DNA of 61,223 nucleotides from Rhodospirillaceae bacterium (GCA_009693785.1 SHWP01000013.1:1-61223); one strand, 5' to 3'. Counted from the stretch's first letter, positions 9,221 through 17,717 are shown. Made by a program: numbers and translations. The notes: a model not told the origin generated them from the sequence alone.

Positions 9221-9589
9221 ATGGCCGACGCCAAATCCGCGGGCGCCAATTCCGGGCCCAAGACCTATACAACCGATTTCATCAAAGCCGACACCGACCG
9301 GGCCGTGTTCTTGGGCAACGCGCTCTTGGATGACATGATGACCGCGTTGATCGCGCTTGGCTCGGAAACCTGGGCGGTGCGCCGTCGTGCCAAGATCACC
9401 GAGATGTTGTTCGAGAAGAACGGCAAGATTTCGCGTGAAATGGTCGAGCAATACATGCCCACGCCAGAAGAAGAACGCCAACTCACCACCGAACGCGATG
9501 ACTTCATTCGCAATATTTATGGGCATTTCGCGCGCAACGGCGAGGACGTCGTGGCGCTCAATTCACTCGATCCCAAGTCTAAGAAATAA
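9221..9589 (+). CDS. Small conserved-looking protein of unknown function (122 aa)
   Basis: I do not recognise this family. The 122-residue protein is soluble, charged and predicted mostly helical, with no signal peptide or transmembrane segment. A purine-rich AAAAAGGGGAAA ends eight bases before the ATG, which decides this start over longer in-frame options. It begins the operon with two Tat-leader methyltransferases (15 bases to the first) and is divergent from Rieske copy 1. Position suggests an accessory function to the oxygenase/methyltransferase set, for instance a small subunit or chaperone; that is inference only. The segment around residues 40-75 (Leu-Gly-Ser-Glu-Thr-Trp-Ala-Val-Arg-Arg-Arg) looks like a helical interaction surface. 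Confidence 0.75.
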   Translation: MADAKSAGANSGPKTYTTDFIKADTDRAVFLGNALLDDMMTALIALGSETWAVRRRAKITEMLFEKNGKISREMVEQYMPTPEEERQLTTERDDFIRNIYGHFARNGEDVVALNSLDPKSKK

Positions 9590-9603
9590 TTGGGGGCACA
9601 CAC

Positions 9604-10788
9604 ATGACAATGTTCAATCGTCGCACCTTATTCGCCTCGACGGTCGCTGCCGTCGGTGCTGCCACCGAGGCTCTGACCGCCCGCTCGGCTCAGGCCGCGT
9701 TGCCCAAAGATGTCGAGCCGCGCGGAAGTACGGGCCGTTTGGAACGCTTGCCGAGGCTTGACTTGGAAAGCGTACACGACTTTATCACTGGGTTTCGCAA
9801 ATTCGCGAACGGAGATATGTCCCGGTCTGCCAACGCCCGCATGACGGCGATCATCAAGGCCGAGGGGCTTGATCCAGACGCTGATTTGCCTATTCAGAAA
9901 ATTTTAGAACTCACGGGCAAAGACCCTGTTATCGCCAACAGCGCACGCACGTGGCTCAGCGCCCAACAGATTAATTGGCGCACACTCCATAACGAGTTTC
10001 ATGCCAACAGCGATCTTTATATGGCTGAAATGGAAGCGGCCGATAAGGCCGGGCCGGGCACGCTTGAACTCAATCCGGATTTGAAGCCACCCGCCTATAC
10101 GACCCACGAAATCCACATTCAGCCGGGCGGGTATGTTGGCGATCCGTTTGCGGGGCACATTTATCTTTACGGCACCAACAACTTCTACACCGGACGCAAT
10201 AACCAGGACGAGCTGCACATCGAGTACGCCAGCGCCGTGCCGGTACCCAAGACGGGTAAAGTGACTCGCGTCCTTGAGCAGGGCACCAGTTGCGGGCAAT
10301 TGGCTGTTGCTCTGAAGCAGCGTTTCCCCAATGCCGAAGTATGGGGCATCGATGTGGGTGGGCCCATGGTGCGCTTTGCACATATGCGCGCGGCCGATAT
10401 TGGCGTGGAAGTTCATTTCGCTCAACGCTTGGCTGAGGACAGCAAGTTCCCCGACAACCACTTTGATATTGTCACGAACAACATCATGTTCCACGAAGTG
10501 TCGCAGGATGGCGCGCGTGCCATCTTGAAGGAATCAATGCGCGTGTTGCGTCCTGGCGGGGTTTACTTCCCCATGGATTTCTACACCGGCGGCCCGCCAC
10601 CCAAAGCGGCGTACGGCAAGTTCCGCAGCTGGTGGGATTCGCGTTGGAATGGCGAGCCCTGGCGGCTGGATTACGCCGCACTCGACTTTGCGGGCGCCAT
10701 GCGCGATGCGGGATTCGATGTGAACGAGAACGGACCGCCGGCGCGTCCGGGCACCAAGCGCAACATCCTGGGTACCAAACCTGCTTAA
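9604..10788 (+). CDS. Tat-leader class I SAM methyltransferase, copy 1
   Basis: A 394-residue protein. Residues 1-31 look like a Tat signal: F-N-R-R-T-L-F followed by an Ala-rich hydrophobic stretch and a possible A-Q-A cleavage site. Residues about 35-215 form a region I do not recognise. From about 220 there is a Rossmann-type methyltransferase domain: V-L-E-Q-G-T-S-C-G-Q-L (motif I), E-V-W-G-I-D-V (acidic end of beta-2), and F-D-I-V-T-N-N-I-M-F-H-E followed by R-V-L-R-P-G-G (motifs III/IV). The family transfers methyl from S-adenosylmethionine, normally in the cytoplasm. A closely related copy follows 36 bases later, and a third lies at 14.6-15.8 kb. Target unknown. Confidence 0.82.
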   Translation: MTMFNRRTLFASTVAAVGAATEALTARSAQAALPKDVEPRGSTGRLERLPRLDLESVHDFITGFRKFANGDMSRSANARMTAIIKAEGLDPDADLPIQKILELTGKDPVIANSARTWLSAQQINWRTLHNEFHANSDLYMAEMEAADKAGPGTLELNPDLKPPAYTTHEIHIQPGGYVGDPFAGHIYLYGTNNFYTGRNNQDELHIEYASAVPVPKTGKVTRVLEQGTSCGQLAVALKQRFPNAEVWGIDVGGPMVRFAHMRAADIGVEVHFAQRLAEDSKFPDNHFDIVTNNIMFHEVSQDGARAILKESMRVLRPGGVYFPMDFYTGGPPPKAAYGKFRSWWDSRWNGEPWRLDYAALDFAGAMRDAGFDVNENGPPARPGTKRNILGTKPA

Positions 10789-10824
10789 GGCCGCAACGTT
10801 TCCAAGTTACAAAGGGCAACGAAC

Positions 10825-11997
10825 ATGTTTCAGCGTCGTCAGTTTCTCATGTCGTCGGCCGCAGGCGCGGCGGCAGCGATTTCAGCATTCAAGGCTTCAG
10901 CCAAAGGTTTAGCTTTCGACGTGGAACCGCGGGGCACTACTGGCATCCTTGAGCGTCTGCCACGCCTGGATCTCGAAAGTGCGCAAGACTTCATGACGGG
11001 CTACCGGGTGTTCATCAACGGTCCGCTCAACCGGGCGGCCATTGCGCGCGCGGAATCCATCCTCAAGGCCAACGGCCTCACCGCCGAGACGCCGATGTCG
11101 ATGGCCGACACCATCAAGCTGATGGCACCCGACCCGGAAATGATGTTGTACATCCATAACTGGGAGAACACCCAACGCGCCATGTGGGCGACGGTTCAGC
11201 ACGAAGCCCACAAGAATGCCGACGCTTACACGGAAGAAATGGACCGGGCCATGAAAGCTGGCCCCGGCACCATTGAACTCGACGCAAGGCTTGAACCGCC
11301 CGCCTACACAAAACACGAAATTCACATTCAGCCGGGTGGATATGTGGGCGATCCGTTTGCCGGGTACATATATTTGCACGGCCAAAACGTCGTGTTCACC
11401 GGCGGCAATTTTCAAGACAAGGCGCAGGTCAGCTTGGCAGGCGCCGTGCCCACGCCCGCCAGTGGCAAGGTGCGCCGCGTGCTGGAGCAGGGCTGCAGCA
11501 TTGGCCAACTCACCATGGCCTTGAAGCTGCGCTTTCCCGAGGCGGAAGTCTGGGGCGATGATGTGGCCGCGCCCATGCTGCGTTATGGTCAAGTCCTAGC
11601 GGTCGATCGCGGCATTGATGTGCATTTTGTGCAGCAACTATCCGAGAAGAGTAAATTTCCCAACAATCATTTTGACATCGTCACCAACAACCTCGTCTTC
11701 CATGAAGTCACCACCGAAGGCGCGCGTGGCATCATCGCCGAGGCGTTCCGCACCTTGCGCCCCGGCGGCGTGTTTTATCCGATCGATCTGTTCACCGGCA
11801 GCCCCAAGCCCAAGACAGCCTATCAGCAGTTCAAGGCCTGGCAGGATTACCGGTGGAACGCCGAAATTTGGCGCATGGAGTACACCGCGCTCGACATGCC
11901 CGAGGAGATGCGCAAGGTAGGCTTCATCGTCAACGAAAAGGGCCCGCCCGCACGCGGCGGCACCGACCGCAACATCATGGGCACAAAGCCCGCGTAA
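10825..11997 (+). CDS. Tat-leader class I SAM methyltransferase, copy 2
   Basis: 390 residues and an obvious tandem paralogue of the preceding gene along its whole length, including shared stretches such as K-H-E-I-H-I-Q-P-G-G-Y-V-G-D-P-F-A-G. The leader F-Q-R-R-Q-F-L-M-S is an even better Tat-like motif. Methyltransferase motif I is V-L-E-Q-G-C-S-I-G-Q-L near residue 217; the beta-2 acidic residue falls in E-V-W-G-D-D-V, where copy 1 has G-I-D-V. A strong bidirectional terminator follows, then the convergent Rieske copy 2. Like copy 1, it would be exported if the leader is functional, which is odd for an enzyme that needs S-adenosylmethionine. Confidence 0.82.
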   Translation: MFQRRQFLMSSAAGAAAAISAFKASAKGLAFDVEPRGTTGILERLPRLDLESAQDFMTGYRVFINGPLNRAAIARAESILKANGLTAETPMSMADTIKLMAPDPEMMLYIHNWENTQRAMWATVQHEAHKNADAYTEEMDRAMKAGPGTIELDARLEPPAYTKHEIHIQPGGYVGDPFAGYIYLHGQNVVFTGGNFQDKAQVSLAGAVPTPASGKVRRVLEQGCSIGQLTMALKLRFPEAEVWGDDVAAPMLRYGQVLAVDRGIDVHFVQQLSEKSKFPNNHFDIVTNNLVFHEVTTEGARGIIAEAFRTLRPGGVFYPIDLFTGSPKPKTAYQQFKAWQDYRWNAEIWRMEYTALDMPEEMRKVGFIVNEKGPPARGGTDRNIMGTKPA

Positions 11998-12014
11998 GAA
12001 CACGCGGCACCAAC

Positions 12015-12044
12015 AAAAACCCCGCCAATCTGGCGGGGTTTTTT
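12015..12044. terminator. Bidirectional intrinsic terminator
   Basis: A 13-base perfect stem (AAAAACCCCGCCA paired with TGGCGGGGTTTTT) with a three-base loop, T-run on one side and A-run on the other. It sits between the stops of methyltransferase copy 2 (plus) and Rieske copy 2 (minus) and can terminate both transcripts. Confidence 0.92.
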
Positions 12045-12045
12045 A

Positions 12046-13209
12046 TTACTCAGCGGCTTGGGCCATCTGTTTTTGCGGCGGCACCAGCGGTACGGGGTCG
12101 AGTACCCAGCCTTTATCGGTGCGGCGCGCGGGGCTTGGGATGGCGTGAATCACATCGCCCTTGGCGTGGGCGACGTTCACGGTATCCAGATCAATCTTCC
12201 AGCCGCGATGTTCGAACGAGTCGAGCATATCGCGGTATTGGAGAATGACTTTGTCATGCGGCATCAATAGTTCTTTGGTGCGCGAGGGCGGGGTCATGAC
12301 CGGCTTGAGCTTGGTGACCACAACAATGTCTTGGCTCGCGATCCACATATTGCGTTCGTTGATCTTCTTATCCAGGAACTTGTTGATGAACTCATACTTG
12401 GTGACGCCGACGTTGCGGAAGTTCACCAGGAACACGCGTGTCTTGTTCTCGGCAATCGGCGCCTCGAACATGTACTGGTGCATGAACTTGGTCTCGGAGA
12501 AGTGGATGAAGGTCCACATGTGGTTGGGGCCAACGGTGCCCGAGCCTGCTTGCATCTTGCCGCCTTCGGGGCGGAAGCGCCTGAACAGCCAATTCTTCAG
12601 TGCAGGGGCATCGAATGTGGCGAGGAAGCCAAAGCCCCAAGGGTTGTTCTTGTGCGGCTCGAGCTGGTCCATCCGGTATTCTTCTTCTTTCTCACCCTGA
12701 TTACCGTGGGTGGGGTGCACATATTCGTTATGTGCGGGGTCCAGCCCGTTCTCGATGGAACGTTCATAGTTATAGTTCACGTCGAAGCTGGTGACGGTTG
12801 AACGCCAATCGGGCTTACCGTCCTCCTCGATCTCCATGATGGGCGGACGCTCGGCCGCGGGCAGATCGCCCAGGAAGGCGAACACCACGCCGTATTTTTC
12901 TTGAACCGGGTAGCTATCGACACGTGCGCGCGCGGGAATTTTGGCCTTGATGCCCAATGAAGGAATACGGGTGCATTCACCTTCGGCGTTAAAACGCCAG
13001 CCGTGATAGGGGCACTGCACCGTGCCATCTTCTTTGCACTTACCGCCTGCGAGCGAGCCGCCGCGATGCACGCAAGTGTCCGACAACACGGCAGGGCGGC
13101 CCTTGTTGTCGCGGAAGGCGACGAAATCGTGCTTCAGGATGGTGATGCGGATCGGCTTATTGGAGAGCTCGTTCACCGCGCAAACCGGGTACCAGAAATT
13201 GATATACAT
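12046..13209 (-). CDS. Rieske non-heme iron oxygenase, copy 2
   Basis: 387 residues. Rieske ligands are Cys46/His48 and Cys66/His69; the iron site is D-P-A-H-N-E-Y-V-H with His160 and His165. It is the most divergent of the three copies and has a longer middle segment (Lys/Glu-rich near residue 172). I chose the ATG at 13209 because GGGAG lies seven bases upstream and the M-Y-I-N-F-W start matches the paralogues; a 46-residue longer reading frame lacks similarity to them. Electrons must come from a reductase encoded elsewhere. It shares a terminator with methyltransferase copy 2 and a divergent promoter region with Rieske copy 3. Substrate unknown; the different middle segment may mean a substrate distinct from copies 1 and 3. 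Confidence 0.91.
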   Translation of the reverse strand: MYINFWYPVCAVNELSNKPIRITILKHDFVAFRDNKGRPAVLSDTCVHRGGSLAGGKCKEDGTVQCPYHGWRFNAEGECTRIPSLGIKAKIPARARVDSYPVQEKYGVVFAFLGDLPAAERPPIMEIEEDGKPDWRSTVTSFDVNYNYERSIENGLDPAHNEYVHPTHGNQGEKEEEYRMDQLEPHKNNPWGFGFLATFDAPALKNWLFRRFRPEGGKMQAGSGTVGPNHMWTFIHFSETKFMHQYMFEAPIAENKTRVFLVNFRNVGVTKYEFINKFLDKKINERNMWIASQDIVVVTKLKPVMTPPSRTKELLMPHDKVILQYRDMLDSFEHRGWKIDLDTVNVAHAKGDVIHAIPSPARRTDKGWVLDPVPLVPPQKQMAQAAE

Positions 13210-13450
13210 CGTTTGTCTCCCGCTCAGTCTGGGCCCCCTCGGGCCGTAAGGTCTCATACTGCTACGCTTATAATACCACGATGGATCAATGAAATTCGAC
13301 CGCTCTGTGGGTGGCGTCTCAAAATAGCGGTTGCGAACGTCTCGCATTACAAATGTCTGATTTTAGCCAGGATTTCCGCGCTGAAAGAGTGGGCTGGGGG
13401 CCTGTAGCTGGCGTATAATTATAACAATCTCCGAACATTGGGGCCGGGGC
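13210..13450. promoter_or_regulatory. Divergent promoter region between Rieske copies 2 and 3
   Basis: The 241 bases between the two oxygenase starts contain a TATAAT at 13414-13419, about 32 bases before Rieske copy 3, and on the minus strand TATTAT/TATAAG sequences near 13269-13276, about 60 bases before Rieske copy 2. Neither has a good -35 match, suggesting activator dependence or weak promoters. No clear operator palindrome was seen. Confidence 0.35.
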
Positions 13451-14584
13451 ATGTTCATTAACTTCTGGTACGCCGCCGAAGAGACTAAGAACGTCACCGA
13501 TAAGCCTTTGCAGGTCCGTATGTTGGGCCATGAGTTCGTGCTGTTCCGCGACTCCCAGGGCAAGGCCCATTGCTTGGCCAATACCTGTGTTCACCGTGGC
13601 GCGTCGCTCGCACACGGCAAGATCAAAGGCGACTTCATCGAGTGCCCTTATCACGGCTGGCAATTCCAGGGGGCCGATGGGGCTTGTGTAAAAATCCCCT
13701 CCTTGGGCAAGGACGCCAGAATTCCAGCCCGCGCCAAAGTGGATAGCTACCCTACCCAGGAGAAATACGGGCTGGTATTTGCGTTCCTGGGTGACCTGCC
13801 CGAGACCGAGCGTCCACCCATCATCGACATACCAGAGTTCGACAATCCGCAATGGCGCGTGGGCCTCATCATGACGCTGTGGAACGTGAACACGTTGCGC
13901 GGCGTTGAAAACACGCCCGACCCCGCGCATACCGAGTTTGTACATCCTGTAATGGGATTTCAGGGCGGCCGCGAAGACTACGACGTGCCGCATATCGAGT
14001 TGCTCGAAGGGGCTTGGGGCACGAGCACTCGAACCAAGTTCGTCACGCCCGGTGCCACTGGTAGTGTGAAGGCCGAGGTGAAGGGCGGCGGCTTTCAAAC
14101 CGAAGCCGAGACCGGCCACCATGGCGCGACAACAACTTATACCTGGATTCAGTTCAGCTCCACGGCGTGGTCGCGTCAGTATTCGTTCAACACTCCGGTC
14201 GATGCCTATCACACCAGAAAGTTTTTCTTGCAGGCCCGCAACTTTGCGCTCGATCCAGCGGGCGATGCGCGCATGGATTCGCGCACGCGCGATGTGATGG
14301 ATCAAGACCGGGTCGTGATGGAGCGGGTACAGCCGTTTTTCGTGCCGATGAGCTCTACCGAAGAGGTTATCGTACCCGCCGATCGGGTTATTATCCGGTA
14401 CCGCGAATGGCAAAAGCAGTGGGCGGCCAAGGGCTGGCTGATTGACCTAGACGGTCTGGCAGCGGCGGGCGACAGTAAGAAATTTGCAATTCCCTCACCG
14501 ACACGGCGCACCAACAAGGGCTGGGCGCTCGACCCGGTGCCGTTGGTCCGCAGCCAACAAAATCAGGCCATCGCCGCCGAGTAA
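13451..14584 (+). CDS. Rieske non-heme iron oxygenase, copy 3
   Basis: 377 residues, the same length as copy 1 and clearly its closest relative here: residues 41-110 are nearly superimposable, including the run ending C-P-Y-H-G-W. Cluster ligands are Cys46, His48, Cys65 and His68; iron-site histidines are His160 and His165 in D-P-A-H-T-E-F-V-H. The active-site domain differs more than the Rieske domain (for example residues 138-155), as expected when paralogues diverge in substrate. The stop is one base away from the stop of the convergent third methyltransferase. All three oxygenases end in a similar A-A-E tail. Confidence 0.92.
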   Translation: MFINFWYAAEETKNVTDKPLQVRMLGHEFVLFRDSQGKAHCLANTCVHRGASLAHGKIKGDFIECPYHGWQFQGADGACVKIPSLGKDARIPARAKVDSYPTQEKYGLVFAFLGDLPETERPPIIDIPEFDNPQWRVGLIMTLWNVNTLRGVENTPDPAHTEFVHPVMGFQGGREDYDVPHIELLEGAWGTSTRTKFVTPGATGSVKAEVKGGGFQTEAETGHHGATTTYTWIQFSSTAWSRQYSFNTPVDAYHTRKFFLQARNFALDPAGDARMDSRTRDVMDQDRVVMERVQPFFVPMSSTEEVIVPADRVIIRYREWQKQWAAKGWLIDLDGLAAAGDSKKFAIPSPTRRTNKGWALDPVPLVRSQQNQAIAAE

Positions 14585-14585
14585 G

Positions 14586-15809
14586 TTACTTCACTGACCC
14601 GAAAATGAACCAGCCGCCGCCGCCATGAGGAGGCGGGGGCATTTCGCCCTTCACGAACTTGGCAAAATTGTCGTCGCCAAAGGTGGCGCGATTGGGGATG
14701 ACCAGCTCAAAACATGTGCCGGCTTTGAATCCGGCTTCGGTTGATAACACCGTCGGGTCCGAAGCCCGGAAGGCCGAGTAGGCTGGCTCGTTGTTGTTAA
14801 GCGTGTCCCAATCCCAGAAGAAGTTCACATAAGGCGTGCAGGATTTGCGCGGAGGCAATTCCATGTGCGCCATGATGCCGCCCTTGGCGAGCAGGCGATG
14901 GCATTCTTTCAGGATGACCTTGGTCGACTTCACCGGCACTTCATGGAAGAAAAAGCTCGAGACGATCAGGTCAAAATACCCATCGGGGAAATCCGCGGTC
15001 TCGGCGTTTTGCTGGCTAAAATGAATCGGCAGGCCTGCTGCTTCGGCTTTGGCATGGCCAAAGCGCAATAACGGCGCGGCGACATCGATGCCATAGATTT
15101 CAGCACCGGGGAACGTATCGGCATAGGGCATCAAGTTTTTGCCCGAGGCCGTTCCCATATCCAAAATGCGCTTGGGTTTGAAGTCGGGATATTTGCTGTG
15201 AATGTAGTGCGCCACAGATTCTCCGACCGCGCCGTATTTACCTTTCAAGCCTTGGCGCCAGCCCAGCGCGCCGGAAAACACCATGCCGCCAAACGACACC
15301 ACCGCGCCTTGGGCGACGTCGTCTTTAGTGTACTCGCTATGGAAGCAGCCAGGAATCAGGTGCACATCAAGCGCACTGACATAACGCGGCACTTCCAACG
15401 TTGGATCAAGCCGTAATGACCCACCTGTCGGGTTTTCAGCCGCGGCCTTTTGGGCCAGCGAGATCATATCGGGCAGCGTGCGTTCCACCGGTTCTTGCAC
15501 CGAGGCCCACACCATTTCTTGCGCGTTGTAACGCAGGGCGCCGTAGACGCTGTAGACCAACCGGCCATCCATGGCGGTCTCGGCTTCATCGCCGTTACGT
15601 GGCGCATGGCCAGTCTTGGCTTTGTAGGCGGGGACGGCGATGTCCTCATATTCGCGTTTCATCTCGCCCTGTTTTTCGACCAGTACATGTTTGCGCATGG
15701 CGCTGACAAATCCCATTCGCGCCCGCTCGTTAGAAGTTGGGCGGAAGTAACTGTCGATGTCAGGCAGCGTTTGGGTGTTGGGCAATGAACCGTCGGGCAT
15801 GAGCTTCAC
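14586..15809 (-). CDS. Class I SAM methyltransferase, copy 3 (no export leader)
   Basis: 407 residues, related to the two Tat-leader methyltransferases but more distant, with no signal peptide: it starts MKLMPDGSLPNTQTL. The N-terminal half is a helical region of unknown function. The Rossmann domain begins near residue 215 with R-I-L-D-M-G-T-A-S-G-K-N (motif I), then E-I-Y-G-I-D-V, F-D-L-I-V-S-S-F-F-F-H-E and R-L-L-A-K-G-G. The F/M-F-H-E-V signature after motif IV is shared by all three copies and may mark a subfamily. It is convergent with Rieske copy 3. The absence of a leader here argues that the ancestral enzyme was cytoplasmic and that copies 1 and 2 gained export, or that this copy lost it. 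Confidence 0.83.
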   Translation of the reverse strand: MKLMPDGSLPNTQTLPDIDSYFRPTSNERARMGFVSAMRKHVLVEKQGEMKREYEDIAVPAYKAKTGHAPRNGDEAETAMDGRLVYSVYGALRYNAQEMVWASVQEPVERTLPDMISLAQKAAAENPTGGSLRLDPTLEVPRYVSALDVHLIPGCFHSEYTKDDVAQGAVVSFGGMVFSGALGWRQGLKGKYGAVGESVAHYIHSKYPDFKPKRILDMGTASGKNLMPYADTFPGAEIYGIDVAAPLLRFGHAKAEAAGLPIHFSQQNAETADFPDGYFDLIVSSFFFHEVPVKSTKVILKECHRLLAKGGIMAHMELPPRKSCTPYVNFFWDWDTLNNNEPAYSAFRASDPTVLSTEAGFKAGTCFELVIPNRATFGDDNFAKFVKGEMPPPPHGGGGWFIFGSVK

Positions 15810-15893
15810 TCCAGCGTTTCGGACTTATAGGACGATGATACACTATATCCAGCCTAAAGATCAGGGGCTGGGTGACGTGTTCGGGGGGTGAAA

Positions 15894-16820
15894 ATGCTTG
15901 AATTTCCTTACGTTTTGTCGCGCCGGAGCTGGCTGGCCGCCGGAGTCGCGCTGGCATCAATCACGCGGTTTCCCTCAACCAGAGCAGCCGGAGTGACGCT
16001 CAGACGCCAGTATGTGGATGGCCCGTTCGGCCAAATCCATGCCCGCATCGCCATGCCCGACGATCCCAAGGCCAATACCAAACCTGTGCTGGCCTGCTTT
16101 CATTACTCGCCGGGCTCGGGGCGCATGTACGAGCAAATCATGCCACTGCTGGCCACCGAGCGTACGGTCATCGCACTTGATACACCAGGCTACGGCGCCT
16201 CAAGCCCGCCTCCGCAACAACCCACCCTTATCGATTACGTCAACTCTCTGACGGTGGCGCTGACTGCTCTCGGTCATAGTCCCAGCGGCAAACCGATCGA
16301 CATCATGGGGCATCTGACCGGGTCGTTGATATCGGTGGAACTGGCCACAACGCAGCCAAAGTGGATTCGCCGCGTGGTGCTGTCGCGTTCGCCCGCCTTC
16401 AGCGCGCAAAAACGCAAGGATTATGTGGCCGAAATGATCGCGCTGGTCGAAGGCCGCAAGACAGATATGAAAGGTCAGTATCTGATCGATCGGCTCACGC
16501 GTGGTCTCAGTCAACTCCGTCCCGGTGAGCCACCCGAGCTTTATATGGGCTCCTTCATCGATAGCGCCATGCCCAATCACTTATGGGTGTATGGCGAGGT
16601 GGCGGCGATTTCCTATCCGGCTGAGGACAAGTTTCCTCTGATCACACAACCCGTATTGTTATTCACTTATCCAGATGCGGTCCAAGAGGAATAGAAAAAA
16701 CCACCTTCGTTGTTGAAGACCGCAAAAGTTGTGCATCTTGATAACGCTGGGCCGTGGGTGTGGCAGCAGCAAGCGGCCGAGATCGCCGGTCACGTGCTGG
16801 CATTCTTAAACAAGGAGTAA
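15894..16820 (+). pseudogene. Tat-leader alpha/beta hydrolase interrupted by an in-frame TAG
   Basis: The first 266 codons encode a Tat-type leader (L-S-R-R-S-W-L) and an alpha/beta-hydrolase domain with the oxyanion segment H-Y-S-P-G-S-G and the elbow I-M-G-H-L-T-G. A TAG at 16692-16694 ends the open frame. The same frame then continues without interruption to TAA at 16818-16820, encoding a C-terminus (V-V-H-L-D-N-A-G-P-W-V-W-Q-Q-Q-A-A-E-I) that aligns with the end of the next hydrolase. The break is therefore a point mutation or sequence error, not a frameshift. I chose ATG 15894, with a G-rich Shine-Dalgarno six bases upstream. It opens a plus-strand run of six to seven genes. Confidence 0.8.
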
Positions 16821-16824
16821 GCTC

Positions 16825-16899
16825 ATGAAGCACGTTATACACCCACAAGTGACTGGGGATGGGGCGCCAAAGCTAAAGGGGGCGGGGCGATGGGCGTGA
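16825..16899 (+). CDS. Possible 24-codon leader-like ORF overlapping the next gene
   Basis: After the hydrolase TAA, AAGGAG (16812-16817) precedes an ATG at 16825 that opens a 24-codon frame ending with TGA at 16897. The stop overlaps the start region of the next hydrolase (ATG 16890), an arrangement suited to translational coupling. The peptide starts MKHVIHPQVTGDGAPKLKG and resembles nothing I can name. It may be a decayed gene start or chance; the good ribosome site and overlap are the only support. Confidence 0.25.
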   Translation: MKHVIHPQVTGDGAPKLKGAGRWA

Positions 16900-17717
16900 A
16901 GGTTTGGCGCGAATACGGTTCTGGGCGGTACGGACAAATTCACATCGCCTGTGCCCAGCCCGCAAGCGGGCCTGGATCAAAGACACCGGTGATTTGTTTT
17001 CATCAAAGCCCGTCATCCGGCGCGCAGTATAAGGTGTTTCAACGCGTCATGGCCGAGGATCGCCTGGTGCTGTGTCCCGACACACCAGGATTCGGTGGCT
17101 CCGATGGGCCCGAAGCGCCGGTAACCATTCCCGATTACGCGGACGCCATGGCTGACATGCTTGACGGGCTTGGTTACGGCACGAAGGGCAAGGGCGCGGT
17201 TGATGTCGTGGGTTGCCATACCGGCACGCTGATTGGCACCGAGTTGGCCGCGAGCCGCCCCGACCTCGTGCGCCGTCTTGCACTCCCCAGCCTCGCGCTG
17301 TTCACGGCCGACGAGCGCGCCAAGATGAAGGCGCAGTTTGGCGGACCGCAGCCGATCTTGTCCGAGGCTAATTTTGTTCCGAAAGTGTGGCAGACGACGG
17401 TGATTGATGGCACACCTGAAATCACACTCGAGCGACGATTGGAAATGTTCGCCGAGCGGCTGCGTGCAGGTACTAAGTCGTGGTTCGGGCCGGAAGCCTC
17501 ATTGAATTACGACTGCGAAAGCCGCATCAAGCTCGTCACCCAACCCATATTGTTGCTCGTTCTGAATGAAATGCTGGGTCCCAATACCCGCCGCGGCAAA
17601 GATATTGTGCAACGCCCTACCGTGGTCGATATCAGCGACCGCGCCCACCATAGCGCTTGGGATGCTGCCCCAGACCTCATGGCCCAGCATATTCGCGCCT
17701 TCTTTGATGCTGTCTAA
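16890..17717 (+). CDS. Alpha/beta hydrolase with G-x-H-T-G elbow
   Basis: A 275-residue cytoplasmic alpha/beta hydrolase-fold protein, paralogous to the interrupted gene just upstream and to the gene at 37.3 kb. The oxyanion segment is C-F-H-Q-S-P-S-S-G. At the nucleophile elbow, where G-x-S-x-G is expected, it has V-G-C-H-T-G-T, so His or Thr replaces the usual Ser/Asp/Cys. A C-terminal His pair (D-R-A-H-H-S-A-W) sits where the catalytic His is expected. Typical family reactions are ester, lactone or C-C bond hydrolysis; with this elbow the chemistry is uncertain. It is followed 46 bases later by an MFS transporter on the same strand. Confidence 0.82.
   Translation: MGVKVWREYGSGRYGQIHIACAQPASGPGSKTPVICFHQSPSSGAQYKVFQRVMAEDRLVLCPDTPGFGGSDGPEAPVTIPDYADAMADMLDGLGYGTKGKGAVDVVGCHTGTLIGTELAASRPDLVRRLALPSLALFTADERAKMKAQFGGPQPILSEANFVPKVWQTTVIDGTPEITLERRLEMFAERLRAGTKSWFGPEASLNYDCESRIKLVTQPILLLVLNEMLGPNTRRGKDIVQRPTVVDISDRAHHSAWDAAPDLMAQHIRAFFDAV

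Noticed and set aside
8996..9589. 197-residue version of the small protein
   Set aside because: The added N-terminus covers the promoter at 9100-9128 and lacks a ribosome site; the ATG at 9221 has one.
12046..13347. Longer start of Rieske copy 2 at 13347
   Set aside because: The extra 46 residues have no similarity to the two paralogues, and a good ribosome site precedes the ATG at 13209.
13319..14413. 364-residue minus-strand frame opposite Rieske copy 3
   Set aside because: Fully antisense to conserved cluster and iron ligands of the oxygenase.
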